From assembly GCF_016820495.1 (NCBI RefSeq), contig NZ_JADHDU010000001.1, positions 496,257-560,256 of the forward strand: a stretch of DNA of 64,000 nt, read 5' to 3'. The translations under genes were made by a program, and so were the position numbers. Positions 45,503-54,326 of the stretch are shown here, piece after piece. Source of the DNA: Planococcus beigongshangi (GTDB taxonomy: Bacteria; Bacillota; Bacilli; Bacillales_A; Planococcaceae). The notes under the pieces were generated by a model. The model saw only the letters and a program-made list of their open reading frames with translations. It did not search any database and was not told the DNA's origin. The first letter of the stretch is position 1; every line of letters begins with the position of its first letter.

Positions 45503-46295
45503 TCGCTTTCCATAAAGTTTCATTGGCCAGTGGAATACGTTCCACTTTTTGTTGAAGCATCTGCTTTTTCAATTCGCGTTCAGCCGTTTCCGGTGAGATA
45601 TTGTAAATGGAAGCAATTTCCCTTGTCGCAATAGTCGTGTATTTCGTAAATAATTTCTCCAGGGGAGGAGGTGCCTGTCTATTCAAAGTTTCATTGCCGA
45701 GCATTTCCTGAAGAATCGTAAGATAGACATCGTATGAATGCAGTCCGGAAATCTTGACGCCTTCGTCTTCAATGCATTCATTGAAAAAGACGATGCTTGG
45801 CACTTCGGTTATTTCCATTTCACGTGTAATCTTGAGATCACATTGAAATGCTTTGGCTGTATGGACAGAATGAAAATCTTTCTTGAATTCAACCTGATCC
45901 AATTTGGCTTCATCTGCAATCTCCAGCAGGACTTCATAGGAAGAAACGTCCTTGGTCTGAAGGAAAAGATGCTCCTGCAATTTATGGAGAAACTGGTTCC
46001 CGGCCCGCTTGCCTTGAAGCTCAGCTGCTTTGACGGCTACTGATGCAAGCACAGGATGTGCCAGGCTGTCGGTTTCGACTGCCGAAGTTTTATACTGGCT
46101 GTTAAGGTTCAGAAGCTTGGTGCTGAGTACCACGCGCATCGAGAAATAATGGCCATATTCAATCTGCAGCTTGCGCATCACGGATTGAAGCTCCCAGCAT
46201 TCCATGTTGAGGGGATCTAAGAACACGTATAATTCCATCGGTTTTAAAGGAGCCGGGCTGTCATAGATCCCTTTTGCCAAATCCAGGTTATTCAA
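45498..46295 (-). CDS. yjbH: Spx-degradation adaptor YjbH (SpxH)
   Basis: YjbH binds Spx and speeds its proteolysis by ClpXP. The 265-residue protein has the DsbA-like thioredoxin fold with the N-terminal strand ELYVFLDPL. Where Bacillus YjbH has a CxxC-type motif, this one reads Asn30-Met-Glu-Cys33, so only one of the two cysteines remains. The conserved middle TEVPSIVFFN and the C-terminal helical segment are present. It overlaps yjbI by four bases (ATGA) as the second gene of that operon. Genomic closeness to spx supports the role. Confidence 0.88.
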   Translation of the reverse strand: MNNLDLAKGIYDSPAPLKPMELYVFLDPLNMECWELQSVMRKLQIEYGHYFSMRVVLSTKLLNLNSQYKTSAVETDSLAHPVLASVAVKAAELQGKRAGNQFLHKLQEHLFLQTKDVSSYEVLLEIADEAKLDQVEFKKDFHSVHTAKAFQCDLKITREMEITEVPSIVFFNECIEDEGVKISGLHSYDVYLTILQEMLGNETLNRQAPPPLEKLFTKYTTIATREIASIYNISPETAERELKKQMLQQKVERIPLANETLWKAK

Positions 46296-46693
46296 ACCAT
46301 TTCCTCCTCACTGTCCGGTTCGTTGACCATGTGGTGAGCAGTCAAGACCAACCGATTATAGAAGGTTTCACGGAATTGCCCTGTCAGTCCTATTTCATCC
46401 ATTGCCTCACTCATGCATTCGAGCCAGGCCTGTGCCCGCTCTGGTGTTATCGGAAATGGATGGTGTCTTGCCTTGAGCCGGGGATGTCCGTGCTCTTCCG
46501 AATATATATTGGGTCCGCCTAAATACTGGGTAAGAAACTGTTTTTGCTTTCTTGCAGTTTCTGATAGATCATCAGGAAAAATCGGCTTTAGCTTTGGATG
46601 CATAGCGACACGGGCATAAAATGCGTCCACTAATCGGGACAGCCGTTCCGCACCGATTTCATCGTACGGAAGTAAGGGTTTTCCAGTCATCAT
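46292..46693 (-). CDS. yjbI: Truncated haemoglobin, group II (YjbI)
   Basis: This globin of about 133 residues has the group II truncated-haemoglobin pattern: PYDEIG at the start, the FPDDL and KQKQFLTQYLGGPNIYSEEHGHPRLKARH regions (given here in part; proximal His in the latter), and a conserved Trp in AWLECM. YjbI and YjbH form an operon across many Bacilli, and YjbI has been proposed to oxidise or protect YjbH. The frame is open to 46732, but GGAGAC precedes ATG codons at 46693 and 46690; I use 46693. Confidence 0.9.
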   Translation of the reverse strand: MMTGKPLLPYDEIGAERLSRLVDAFYARVAMHPKLKPIFPDDLSETARKQKQFLTQYLGGPNIYSEEHGHPRLKARHHPFPITPERAQAWLECMSEAMDEIGLTGQFRETFYNRLVLTAHHMVNEPDSEEEMV

Positions 46694-46794
46694 TATGTCT
46701 CCTTTGCTGTAGCTGTAAACCCATTCTATCAACGAGTCGGAAATATCTCAAATAGTTCGCTTTTCTGATTTCCAAATTATGGTCCTAAATACTT

Positions 46795-47394
46795 TTATTC
46801 AATAATTTTTTTTGCTGGCTGCTCTGTTGCAGCTGTCATGAAGCGCGCAATTTTTTTGTCTGTCGGACGCACGGGAATGCCATGATCCTGCAAGAGGGAG
46901 GTGAACTTCTTTTTGCCTTCCGCATAGTCGGTTACCTCGTATTCCATTTCAAAATCCTCCATATCCAGGTATTCGGAATGGTCGAATACGAGCAATCCGT
47001 TTTCATATGGGAATTCGATGCGGTGTGTAGTCAGGTTCCCAAGCAGCTCCAACTGTCTGGAGAGGATGCCCATCTCTTTCAAAGCGGCCGCAACTTCCGG
47101 TGCTTCAAAGCTCCTGAGTTCAATCAGCTCCTCCGCCTGTTTCCGGGTAAGCTGATCCGTTATTTCATAATAGCCGGTTTCGGCCGGCGTCTTTAATGTG
47201 CATTCGAAGCCATCTTTCTTTTTGCGGATGCGCAATGCCGATTTCTGTTGACGCAACAGAAAATCCGCTGTATCAAAATAATAATTGATTTGTTCTTTTG
47301 CATCGTCTGCCGTATATCCGAAAAAAGCCGACAACCGGTGATATTCCTCTTTGGTCAATAAATTCTTGAATTCAATTTCCAGTTCTTTCGACAA
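46795..47394 (-). CDS. yjbK: CYTH domain protein, YjbK-like
   Basis: This protein of about 199 residues has the triphosphate-tunnel CYTH fold. The signature ExExK is visible as EIEFK close to the start. Alternating charged residues follow, such as RIRKKKDG and DLMD-type strand ends that line the tunnel. Such proteins hydrolyse inorganic triphosphate or nucleotides; the true substrate is unknown. The frame extends upstream to 47565 with low-complexity, unlikely sequence. The TTG at 47394 has GAGGTG six bases before it and places EIEFK normally, so I start there. Confidence 0.82.
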   Translation of the reverse strand: MSKELEIEFKNLLTKEEYHRLSAFFGYTADDAKEQINYYFDTADFLLRQQKSALRIRKKKDGFECTLKTPAETGYYEITDQLTRKQAEELIELRSFEAPEVAAALKEMGILSRQLELLGNLTTHRIEFPYENGLLVFDHSEYLDMEDFEMEYEVTDYAEGKKKFTSLLQDHGIPVRPTDKKIARFMTAATEQPAKKIIE

Positions 47395-47416
47395 GTCCAG
47401 CACCTCACTTGAATTT

Positions 47417-47445
47417 ATTATGGGATAATCCGGGTCAAACTGCAA
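47417..47445 (-). promoter_or_regulatory. Sigma-A promoter of yjbK
   Basis: On the minus strand, TTGCAG (47445-47440), a 17-base spacer and CATAAT (47422-47417) stand about 20 bases before the TTG start. Confidence 0.55.
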
Positions 47446-47499
47446 CGAATGACACTGCTGTGTTAAAATATGTCTATATAAGTTGAAAGATATAGCCGA

Positions 47500-47700
47500 T
47501 ATTCCGCAAAACAGCTTCGCTTTCCTGGCTGCTCGCAAAGAGCCGGCCGAACTGCCTTCGGCCAACTCTTAGCTAACTCGGACCTTCGTTTGAGTGGGTG
47601 CCGGGCGCTACGCTGGTACTGTAAGGATTCTTATCTGCTTCCCTTCATATTCAGAAGTGGACCTAAGCGAAGGCGCGGCTCCGGACTGGGTGGAGCATAA
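47500..47700. other. Structured GC-rich intergenic segment between yjbK and relQ
   Basis: This part of the 391-base gap has no supported gene but many inverted segments. GGCCGAA-N5-TTCGGCC is a perfect 7-bp stem at 47545-47563. CTTCGCTT (47515-47522) matches AAGCGAAG (47665-47672) across 142 bases. GCTCC (47678-47682) pairs with GGAGC (47692-47696). It could be a structured RNA, a repeat family member or a remnant. A TACAAT at 47745-47750 may be the relQ -10. Confidence 0.5.
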
Positions 47701-47785
47701 TCTTTGCACTGTCCAAAACGCCGAAGCGGTATTTATTAATTTGTTACAATAAAAAACGCAAAGATACAGAAGTGGGGGACCGGTT

Positions 47786-48463
47786 ATGGGACAATGGGAT
47801 CGATTTTTAGCGCCTTATAAGCAGGCTGTTGATGAATTGAAGATAAAATTCAAAGGTATGCGGAGACAGTATGAAACAGACAATACAAATTCGCCGATCG
47901 AGTTTGTGACCGGCCGGGTCAAACCGATTGCAAGCATCTATGATAAATCACTGGAGAAAGGGATACCTTTTGAACCTTCGGATGAATTGGCCAAAGAATT
48001 GCCCGATATTGCCGGAATCCGGATGATGTGCCAGTTTGTCGGAGATATCGAGACGGTCGTATCGCTGCTGAGAAAGCGGAATGATCTTAGGATTGTGGAA
48101 GAAAAAGATTATATTTCCCGTGAAAAACAGAGCGGCTACCGCTCCTATCATGTCATCGTCGAGTATCCTGTACAGACCATCAACGGGGAGCAGCTGATCC
48201 TTGTTGAAATCCAGATCCGCACATTGGCGATGAATTTCTGGGCATCGATCGAGCATTCATTGAACTATAAGTATAAAGGTGTTTTCCCGGAAGAAATCCA
48301 GCACCGGCTTCAGCGTGCTGCAAAAGCCGCATTCCAGCTGGATGAAGAGATGTCGCAGATCCGCGACGAAATACAGGAAGCCCAGGCTTATTTTACAGAA
48401 TTCAAAGAATCGCCGGGCACTCATTTTCCAAGGGACCAAGAAGGAGGCAGAACACAGAGATGA
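47786..48463 (+). CDS. relQ: Small alarmone synthetase RelQ (YjbM)
   Basis: RelQ makes ppGpp and pppGpp from ATP and GDP or GTP. The 225-residue protein has only the synthetase fold, with no hydrolase, TGS or ACT domains. Conserved parts are [16 protein letters not shown] and [18 protein letters not shown]. The C-terminal helix drives tetramer formation in relatives. It starts after GGGGGA and overlaps nadK by four bases, so alarmone and NADP synthesis are coexpressed, an arrangement conserved in Bacilli. Confidence 0.95.
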   Translation: MGQWDRFLAPYKQAVDELKIKFKGMRRQYETDNTNSPIEFVTGRVKPIASIYDKSLEKGIPFEPSDELAKELPDIAGIRMMCQFVGDIETVVSLLRKRNDLRIVEEKDYISREKQSGYRSYHVIVEYPVQTINGEQLILVEIQIRTLAMNFWASIEHSLNYKYKGVFPEEIQHRLQRAAKAAFQLDEEMSQIRDEIQEAQAYFTEFKESPGTHFPRDQEGGRTQR

Positions 48464-49266
48464 AATTTTTCATTATGTCGAGAAGTGATGACCTTTCAAA
48501 TGAATTGATGGATAAGGCCCGAGCCTACCTGAATGATTTTGGCATGGAATGGAATGAAGAAAATCCGGATATCGTCCTTTCCATTGGCGGAGACGGGACC
48601 ATGCTGCATGCCTACCACAAATACTCGAATCAATTATCGACGGTCGCTTTTGTCGGGATACATACGGGGCATCTTGGTTTCTACGCTGACTGGAAACCGA
48701 TCGAGATTGAAAAACTCGTCCTGTCGATAGCAAAAAAAGAATATGAAGTCATTGAATATCCGCTGCTCGAAGTAAGCATCCATTACCGCAATAAAGAAGA
48801 GCCGGCTGTCTATCTGGCGATGAACGAATCCACTGTGAAATCGCCCGATGTCACACTTGTCATGGATGTCTTCCTGAATGAAAGCCATTTCGAACGCTTC
48901 CGCGGCGACGGACTCTGCATGTCTACGCCTTCCGGCAGTACGGCATACAATAAAGCGCTGGGCGGCGCAATCATCCACCCATCACTGGAAGCCATGCAAT
49001 TGACTGAAATGGCATCGATCAATAACCGGGTTTTCAGGACAGTGGGTTCACCACTTGTGCTGCCGTCTCACCATCGCTGTGCGCTGCGTCCGGTCAAGGC
49101 ACCCGATTTCATGGTGACGGTCGATCATCTTCAATTGCTCCATAAGGATGTGCGTTCCATCGAATACCGGGTGGCTGACCAGAAAGTCCGATTTGCACGT
49201 TTCCGCCCATTCCCGTTCTGGAGACGCGTGCACGATTCCTTTATCGACAGCGGGGAATACAAATGA
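48460..49266 (+). CDS. nadK: NAD kinase (NadK)
   Basis: This 268-residue enzyme phosphorylates NAD to NADP with ATP. The signature GGDGTMLH (catalytic Asp) and the downstream [13 protein letters not shown] loop are intact. It overlaps relQ upstream and rluD downstream, each by four bases (ATGA), so the three are one translationally coupled operon. Confidence 0.96.
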   Translation: MKFFIMSRSDDLSNELMDKARAYLNDFGMEWNEENPDIVLSIGGDGTMLHAYHKYSNQLSTVAFVGIHTGHLGFYADWKPIEIEKLVLSIAKKEYEVIEYPLLEVSIHYRNKEEPAVYLAMNESTVKSPDVTLVMDVFLNESHFERFRGDGLCMSTPSGSTAYNKALGGAIIHPSLEAMQLTEMASINNRVFRTVGSPLVLPSHHRCALRPVKAPDFMVTVDHLQLLHKDVRSIEYRVADQKVRFARFRPFPFWRRVHDSFIDSGEYK

Positions 49267-50141
49267 AACCTTTTGAACTGACTTATACCGCCTCAGGCAA
49301 TAGCCTGCTCCGGGAAGCGCTCCATGGATGGGGCATTTCAAAACGGACGCTGGCTTCCGTAAAATACGGTGGCGGCCAGATATTGGTCAACGGCAGGGAA
49401 GTGACGGTCAGGCATCCTCTCGAAACCGGGGATGCCGTGACCGTTATTTTTCCGTTGGAGGAGTTCGGCAAAGGGCTGCAGGCGGAATCCGGCGAATTAA
49501 AAATTATCCATGAAGATGATGCCTTGCTGATTGTCGATAAACCGCCTTTGCAGAATACGATTCCATCACGCGAGCATCCGAACGGCAGCCTGGCGAATAT
49601 AGTCGCCGGCCATTTCGAGGATCATCAAATACCGGCGACCTTGCATATTGCAACCAGGCTGGACCGCGATACAAGCGGACTTGTCTGCATCGCGAAAAAT
49701 CGCCACATCCACCATATGCTGTCATTGCAGCAGCAGGAAAAGAAGATGACGAGACGCTATGACGCATTGGTGCATGGCCAGGTTGAATCCGGAAAATTCG
49801 TCATCACAGCGCCTATTGGCAGAAAAGATTCGAGTATCATAGAAAGAGAAGTGCGGCCTGATGGGCAATTTGCTGAAACTGAAGTTGAACTGATCCATGC
49901 GTATCCGGATTACAGCCATGTCCAGTTGAAACTTAATACGGGACGTACCCACCAGATCCGCGTCCATCTCGCCCATATCAGCCATCCCCTTGTCGGTGAT
50001 GATTTATACGGCGGAAAGAGAGAATTGATGAACCGCCAGGCACTTCATTGCCGTGAGCTTCAAATGATCCATCCAGTTACCGGCGAAGCACTTGTTTTCG
50101 AATCGCCGAACAGGGAAGACATGGCTGGCCTGATCACGTGA
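49263..50141 (+). CDS. RluA-family pseudouridine synthase (YjbO-like)
   Basis: This is a 292-residue RNA pseudouridine synthase with an N-terminal S4-like RNA-binding part ([18 protein letters not shown]) and the catalytic motif RLDRDTSGL, whose Asp attacks uridine. A further conserved strand is [10 protein letters not shown]. It is likely an rRNA enzyme of the RluD/YjbO type; the exact uridine is not known. Its last 8 bases overlap the end of the convergent prpE. Confidence 0.92.
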   Translation: MKPFELTYTASGNSLLREALHGWGISKRTLASVKYGGGQILVNGREVTVRHPLETGDAVTVIFPLEEFGKGLQAESGELKIIHEDDALLIVDKPPLQNTIPSREHPNGSLANIVAGHFEDHQIPATLHIATRLDRDTSGLVCIAKNRHIHHMLSLQQQEKKMTRRYDALVHGQVESGKFVITAPIGRKDSSIIEREVRPDGQFAETEVELIHAYPDYSHVQLKLNTGRTHQIRVHLAHISHPLVGDDLYGGKRELMNRQALHCRELQMIHPVTGEALVFESPNREDMAGLIT

Positions 50142-50871
50142 AGCGGTGGAAGCGATCCGGCTGATATGGCTGTTTTGAATCGACTGCTACCAACTCCTGT
50201 TCCGGAAAACGGAAAGCTGTTAAAGAGCCGCCGAACACACAGCCGGTATCCACATTGACAGTGCGGTTTACAAAATACGGTTTTTCTGTAGGCGTATGGC
50301 CATATACAATCCAAGGATCACCGCCATAGGATTTCGCCCAATCGCGCCGGACGGGCCGGCCGTCGGCATGGAATTTTCCGGTTATATCTCCGTACAGGGT
50401 GAAAACCTCGATTTTGCGCGTGACAGGCACATCGATCATGTGCTCTTTCAGTCCGGCATGGGCTACAATGAGGTCGTCACGCAATACCTGATATTGAGGC
50501 AAATCTTCATAAAACCGAATATAGCGCTTCCTGAATTTCTCCTGCCCTTTTTTTGGCAATGCCTGCCATTCGGCTAACGTCACTTCAAGGCCGTGGGCGA
50601 TCTGGACCGAATTACCCTTCATGAACCGGTAAAGTTTATTGCAATGATTCCCCGGGGAATAGTACAGGATGCCCTGGTCCTGCCTTCTGAATAATAAGTC
50701 CAGTACTGCAAGGGAATCAGGGCCCCTGTCCATGGCATCTCCGACAAAAGCGGGCTGTCTACCTTCCGGGTGGGTGTGGATGCCGTTATTGAATTCATAG
50801 CCAAGTTTTTCAAGCAATTCCATGAGCTCTTCAAAACAGCCGTGGATATCTCCGATAATATCAAATTTCAT
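50134..50871 (-). CDS. prpE: Bis(5'-nucleosyl)-tetraphosphatase / phosphatase PrpE
   Basis: This 245-residue calcineurin-like metallophosphatase has the metal-binding motifs GDIHGC, GDAMDRGP and SPGNHC and a C-terminal VYGHTP. PrpE of Bacillus hydrolyses Ap4A asymmetrically and has protein phosphatase activity linked to spore germination. It starts after GAGGTG. The position beside the relQ-nadK-rluD operon is conserved in Bacilli. Confidence 0.92.
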   Translation of the reverse strand: MKFDIIGDIHGCFEELMELLEKLGYEFNNGIHTHPEGRQPAFVGDAMDRGPDSLAVLDLLFRRQDQGILYYSPGNHCNKLYRFMKGNSVQIAHGLEVTLAEWQALPKKGQEKFRKRYIRFYEDLPQYQVLRDDLIVAHAGLKEHMIDVPVTRKIEVFTLYGDITGKFHADGRPVRRDWAKSYGGDPWIVYGHTPTEKPYFVNRTVNVDTGCVFGGSLTAFRFPEQELVAVDSKQPYQPDRFHRFT

Positions 50872-50970
50872 CTCTTACACCTCATTATTGAAAATTTACT
50901 GTACATACTATTAGTGTAACGTATAGAATACCAAAGCGGCTTGTCGTAAATTCGAAAGGAGGGAGCGCTT

Positions 50971-52341
50971 ATGCTGGAAGAAAAAACGATGCGGGATGAT
51001 GAACTTGATGAAGAAATGCTGATGCGTTTCCTGGAGCGTGGGGAAGTGGAGGAGTTCAGGGAAGAGTTCCTGTCCCATCACCCTTACGACCAGTCGGGAT
51101 TTTATGAAAATGCAGATCTCAAAACACGCCGGCAGCTTTATGAGTACCTGTCCCCTAAGGAAATGGCGACTCTTTTCGAGGCGATCGAACTGGACGATGA
51201 TGAATACGAAGATCTGTTCAAGGAAATGAATTCCATGTATGCTGCAGATCTCCTGTCATTCATGTACAGGGATGACGCGGTGGATGTGCTTAATAATTTG
51301 ACGAAAGATCAGGTCGCGAGCTATTTGACGATCATGCCGAAAGAGTCGGCAAGAGAGATCAAGGACCTGCTCCATTACGAAGAGTATACGGCCGGTTCGA
51401 TCATGACGACTGAATTCGTAGCCATACCGAAGAATTCCACTGTGCGGTCGGCGATGAATATCTTAAGGAACGCCGCACCGGATGCTGAAACGATCTACTA
51501 CGTCTTTGTCATAGACGATGAAAAGCGGCTTGCGGGAATTGTAACGCTGAGGGATCTGATCATCGCTGAGGAAGATACATTGATCGAATCCATCATGAAC
51601 GACCGTGTCGTGAGTGTGTCGGTCGGGGAAGACCAGGAAGAAGTTGCGCGCATGATCAAGGACTATGACTTCCTGGCAATGCCGGTTGTCGATTTCCAAA
51701 ACCATCTTCTTGGCATCATCACAGTCGATGATATCATCGACGTACTTGATGAAGAGGCTTCAGACGATTATTCCAAGCTTGCCGGTGTTACGGATATGGA
51801 TAATTTTGATAAAGGTCCGCTCAGCGCAGCAAAGAAAAGGCTGCCCTGGCTTATTCTGCTGACATTTCTGGGGATGCTGACAGCCAATCTGATGGGAATG
51901 TTCGAAGCTACATTAGATCAGGTGGCCCTCCTTGCAGTATTCATCCCGCTGATTGCGGGTATGGCAGGGAACAGCGGGACTCAGGCTCTGGCAGTAGCAG
52001 TACGCGGTATCGCTACAGGCGATATCGAAGAAGAAAGCAAGATCAAACTCTTGTTCCGTGAAGCGGGTACCGGCCTCATCACAGGCCTTGTCTGCGGGAC
52101 GGTCGTTGTCGGCCTCGTTTATTTCTGGAAAGGCGAATTGCTGATCGGGCTTCTTGTCGGAACCGCAGTGGCAGGCTCCATTTTCGTGGCCACACTTGCG
52201 GGTTCATTTATCCCGCTGCTGATCCACCGGATGAAAATCGACCCGGCGGTAGCATCGGGTCCGTTCATCACTACGCTGAACGACATCATTTCGATATTGA
52301 TCTACTTGGGACTGGCTACAACTTTCCTGAGCAACCTCTAG
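50971..52341 (+). CDS. mgtE: Magnesium transporter MgtE
   Basis: This 456-residue magnesium channel has an N-terminal helical MgtE_N domain (about 20-125), two CBS domains (about 130-255) acting as magnesium sensor, a connecting helix, and five membrane helices from about 290 onward. The conserved pore-region motif PLIAGMAGNSGTQ is present. It starts 8 bases after AAAGGAGGG. The upstream gap is only 99 bases and shows no M-box riboswitch. Confidence 0.95.
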   Translation: MLEEKTMRDDELDEEMLMRFLERGEVEEFREEFLSHHPYDQSGFYENADLKTRRQLYEYLSPKEMATLFEAIELDDDEYEDLFKEMNSMYAADLLSFMYRDDAVDVLNNLTKDQVASYLTIMPKESAREIKDLLHYEEYTAGSIMTTEFVAIPKNSTVRSAMNILRNAAPDAETIYYVFVIDDEKRLAGIVTLRDLIIAEEDTLIESIMNDRVVSVSVGEDQEEVARMIKDYDFLAMPVVDFQNHLLGIITVDDIIDVLDEEASDDYSKLAGVTDMDNFDKGPLSAAKKRLPWLILLTFLGMLTANLMGMFEATLDQVALLAVFIPLIAGMAGNSGTQALAVAVRGIATGDIEEESKIKLLFREAGTGLITGLVCGTVVVGLVYFWKGELLIGLLVGTAVAGSIFVATLAGSFIPLLIHRMKIDPAVASGPFITTLNDIISILIYLGLATTFLSNL

Positions 52342-52370
52342 AAAAGTGCAAATTGCACTTTTCTTTTTTA
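52341..52370 (+). terminator. Rho-independent terminator after mgtE
   Basis: GAAAAGTGCAA and TTGCACTTTTC form a near-perfect palindromic stem, then CTTTTTTA. The stem begins at the last base of the mgtE stop. Confidence 0.85.
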
Positions 52371-52381
52371 TGATGTAATAT
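52353..52381 (+). promoter_or_regulatory. Sigma-A promoter of fabI
   Basis: TTGCAC (52353-52358), a 17-base spacer and TAATAT (52376-52381). The -35 is embedded in the right arm of the mgtE terminator stem. Confidence 0.7.
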
Positions 52382-52397
52382 TAGTACCAGGTAATAA
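52381..52397 (+). promoter_or_regulatory. FapR operator upstream of fabI
   Basis: TTAGTACC-A-GGTAATAA is a 17-base imperfect palindrome nearly identical to the fabHF site and placed the same way against the -10. Confidence 0.85.
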
Positions 52398-52419
52398 AAA
52401 GAGCTCAGGGGGAATAAAA

Positions 52420-53190
52420 ATGACGATTTCATTGAAAGGCAAAACTTTCGTAATCATGGGAGTGGCCAATAAACGCAGTATTGCATGGGGAATTGCCCGG
52501 TCACTTGATCAGTCCGGAGCAAACTTGATCTTTACATATGCAGGCGAACGTTTTGAAAAATCCGTCCGTGACCTGGTGGCGACACTGGAAGGGAATCATG
52601 ATATCATCCTGCCTTGCGATGTAACAAGTGATGAAGACGTGGAAAAATGTTTTGCTTCCATCAAAGAGCAGGTTGGTAAAATTGACGGTCTCGCACACTG
52701 CATCGCCTTTGCAAAAACGGAGGAATTGGCTGGCGATTTTTCGGAAACTTCAAGAGAAGGGTATCTGCTGGCGCAAAATATCAGCGCCTATTCTTTGACG
52801 ATCATTTCAAAATATGCGAAACCGCTGATGACAGATGGCGGCAGCATTGTCGCGCTGACTTATATCGGAGGCGAACGCGTTCTGCCGAACTACAACGTCA
52901 TGGGTGTTGCAAAAGCGGCTCTTGAAATGTCCGTCCGTTATTTGGCAGCTGATCTCGGCAAACTCGGCATCCGCGTCAATGCGATTTCTTCTGGCCCGAT
53001 CCGTACCTTATCATCCAAAGGAGTCAGCGACTTTAATTCCATCCTGCATGAAATCGAAGAAAAAGCTCCGCTTCACCGCAACACGACACCGGAAGAAGTC
53101 GGCGACACCGCCGTTTTCCTCTTCAGTGAAATGTCACGCGGGATTACAGGCGAGACAATCCACGTCGACAGCGGGTATCACGTTCTATAA
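52420..53190 (+). CDS. fabI: Enoyl-ACP reductase FabI
   Basis: FabI performs the last reduction of each fatty acid elongation round with NAD(P)H. The 256-residue SDR protein has the N-terminal GVANKRSIAWGIA cofactor loop. The catalytic region has Tyr in LTYIGGE and the Tyr-x6-Lys set YNVMGVAK, the FabI arrangement targeted by triclosan. A FapR box and promoter precede it, and the ribosome binding site is AGGGGG. Confidence 0.96.
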   Translation: MTISLKGKTFVIMGVANKRSIAWGIARSLDQSGANLIFTYAGERFEKSVRDLVATLEGNHDIILPCDVTSDEDVEKCFASIKEQVGKIDGLAHCIAFAKTEELAGDFSETSREGYLLAQNISAYSLTIISKYAKPLMTDGGSIVALTYIGGERVLPNYNVMGVAKAALEMSVRYLAADLGKLGIRVNAISSGPIRTLSSKGVSDFNSILHEIEEKAPLHRNTTPEEVGDTAVFLFSEMSRGITGETIHVDSGYHVL

Positions 53191-53214
53191 AGAGAAAACT
53201 CTTTTATAAAAATG

Positions 53215-53251
53215 AAAAATCCAGTCCTTTTCAACAAGGACTGGATTTTTT
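53215..53251. terminator. Bidirectional terminator between fabI and yjcF
   Basis: AAAATCCAGTCCTT (53216-53229) pairs with AAGGACTGGATTTT (53236-53249) around a six-base loop, with A-rich and T-rich flanks. Confidence 0.93.
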
Positions 53252-53684
53252 ATGCGTGAAGATTCTTTTCCATTGAACGGTGCGGTATTCCGGCATCGAG
53301 GAATTCGGGAGAAGTCACCGTGTAATTCAGTTTTTCGTAGAAAGGGATGGCGTAGGATTGGGAATTCAATTTTAGGACGGCCATTCCTGCTGAACGGGCA
53401 TATTGCTCCATCGCTTCCATCATCAGGACCCCGACATGCTGTCCCCGGAATTCGGATAGTACAGATACCCGTTCGATTTTGCCGATGCCCTGTTCAATTT
53501 CACGGATTCGGCCGGCAGCTATCGGCTGCTCCAGGTTATAGCCCACAAAATGAACTGCATCATCATCATACTCATCCATTTCAAGATGCAGTGGCACTTG
53601 CTGCTCATCTACAAAAACTTTTCGCCGGATATCAAAAGCCTGTTCTTTTTCCAGTTCGCTTTCAACGCGTTTGACCTTCTGCAA
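53250..53684 (-). CDS. GNAT N-acetyltransferase, YjcF-like
   Basis: This 144-residue GNAT-fold acetyltransferase has the acetyl-CoA binding region RVSVLSEFRGQHVGVLMM (pattern Q/R-x-x-G-x-G/V) and a C-terminal FYEKLNY typical of the family. The acceptor is unknown. It starts with TTG directly after the yjcG stop, with GGAGATGA inside yjcG, so translation is coupled. The yjcG-yjcF pairing is conserved in Bacillus. Confidence 0.83.
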   Translation of the reverse strand: MQKVKRVESELEKEQAFDIRRKVFVDEQQVPLHLEMDEYDDDAVHFVGYNLEQPIAAGRIREIEQGIGKIERVSVLSEFRGQHVGVLMMEAMEQYARSAGMAVLKLNSQSYAIPFYEKLNYTVTSPEFLDAGIPHRSMEKNLHA

Positions 53685-54203
53685 TTATTGCTCATCTCCA
53701 GTCAGGCGGAAAGTGTCATAGACAGTCCATGACCCATCCTCGAGTTTATAGAGGAGGTGAAAACGGTCGATGGTTTCTTCGTGATCGATGCCGGCCATTT
53801 TCATCTGGCCGAAAATATCCGAATGCTCGGAGTCGGACAATTTCTGCGCAATTGTGATGTGAGGCACGAATGAATAACGCGGCATACCGCCGAAGAAATC
53901 GGAATGCAGGTCTTTATGGATGGACAGGATCTCTTCAGTCGGTTCCACTTTAAAGTAAAGCGTGTTTGTAACCGGAGAAAATGAGCTTACACGAGTTGCA
54001 TGCAATGTGAATGGCTTATGGCGTTTCGCCACATTTGCCAGTTCTTCTGTAATCGCTTTGATCTCTGTATCATCTGCCTCGAACTCATCCTTTAAAGTTA
54101 TATGAGGTGTGATCAGCTCATAATGAGGATCATAACGTTTGCGGTAAGAATTGGCGATGTCCTGCAATTGTTTTGATGGAAATGCTGCAATACCGTATTT
54201 CAT
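53685..54203 (-). CDS. 2'-5' RNA ligase / 2H phosphoesterase family, YjcG-like
   Basis: This 172-residue protein of the 2H superfamily has two HxT motifs, HITLKD and HITIAQ, that form the catalytic pair. Family members cleave or join 2'-5' or cyclic phosphodiester bonds in RNA or nucleotides. The natural substrate of YjcG is unknown. It starts after GAGGAGG. A TATACT at 54250-54245 may be its -10, without a clear -35. Confidence 0.87.
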   Translation of the reverse strand: MKYGIAAFPSKQLQDIANSYRKRYDPHYELITPHITLKDEFEADDTEIKAITEELANVAKRHKPFTLHATRVSSFSPVTNTLYFKVEPTEEILSIHKDLHSDFFGGMPRYSFVPHITIAQKLSDSEHSDIFGQMKMAGIDHEETIDRFHLLYKLEDGSWTVYDTFRLTGDEQ

Positions 54204-54326
54204 TCAAAAAACCTCCTCTTAAATTATCTATCATTTCTTATTACAGTATAACAAAAGAAAGCTGGAAATTGCGAATGCGTTTACAAAGCGCTGTGGTGTC
54301 CCGCGAAAAATAAAATAGATCCGAGG

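Noticed and set aside
45301-45513. 70-residue minus-strand frame in the pepF-yjbH spacer
   Set aside because: It crosses both terminator hairpins and has no ribosome binding site.
50872-50970. M-box magnesium riboswitch before mgtE
   Set aside because: The divergent spacer is only 99 bases, too short, and shows no M-box features.
54272-54286. cre-like sequence (14 of 15 to the degenerate consensus) upstream of yjcG, minus strand
   Set aside because: The adjacent promoter is weak and the core consensus match drops to 12 of 14; chance is likely.
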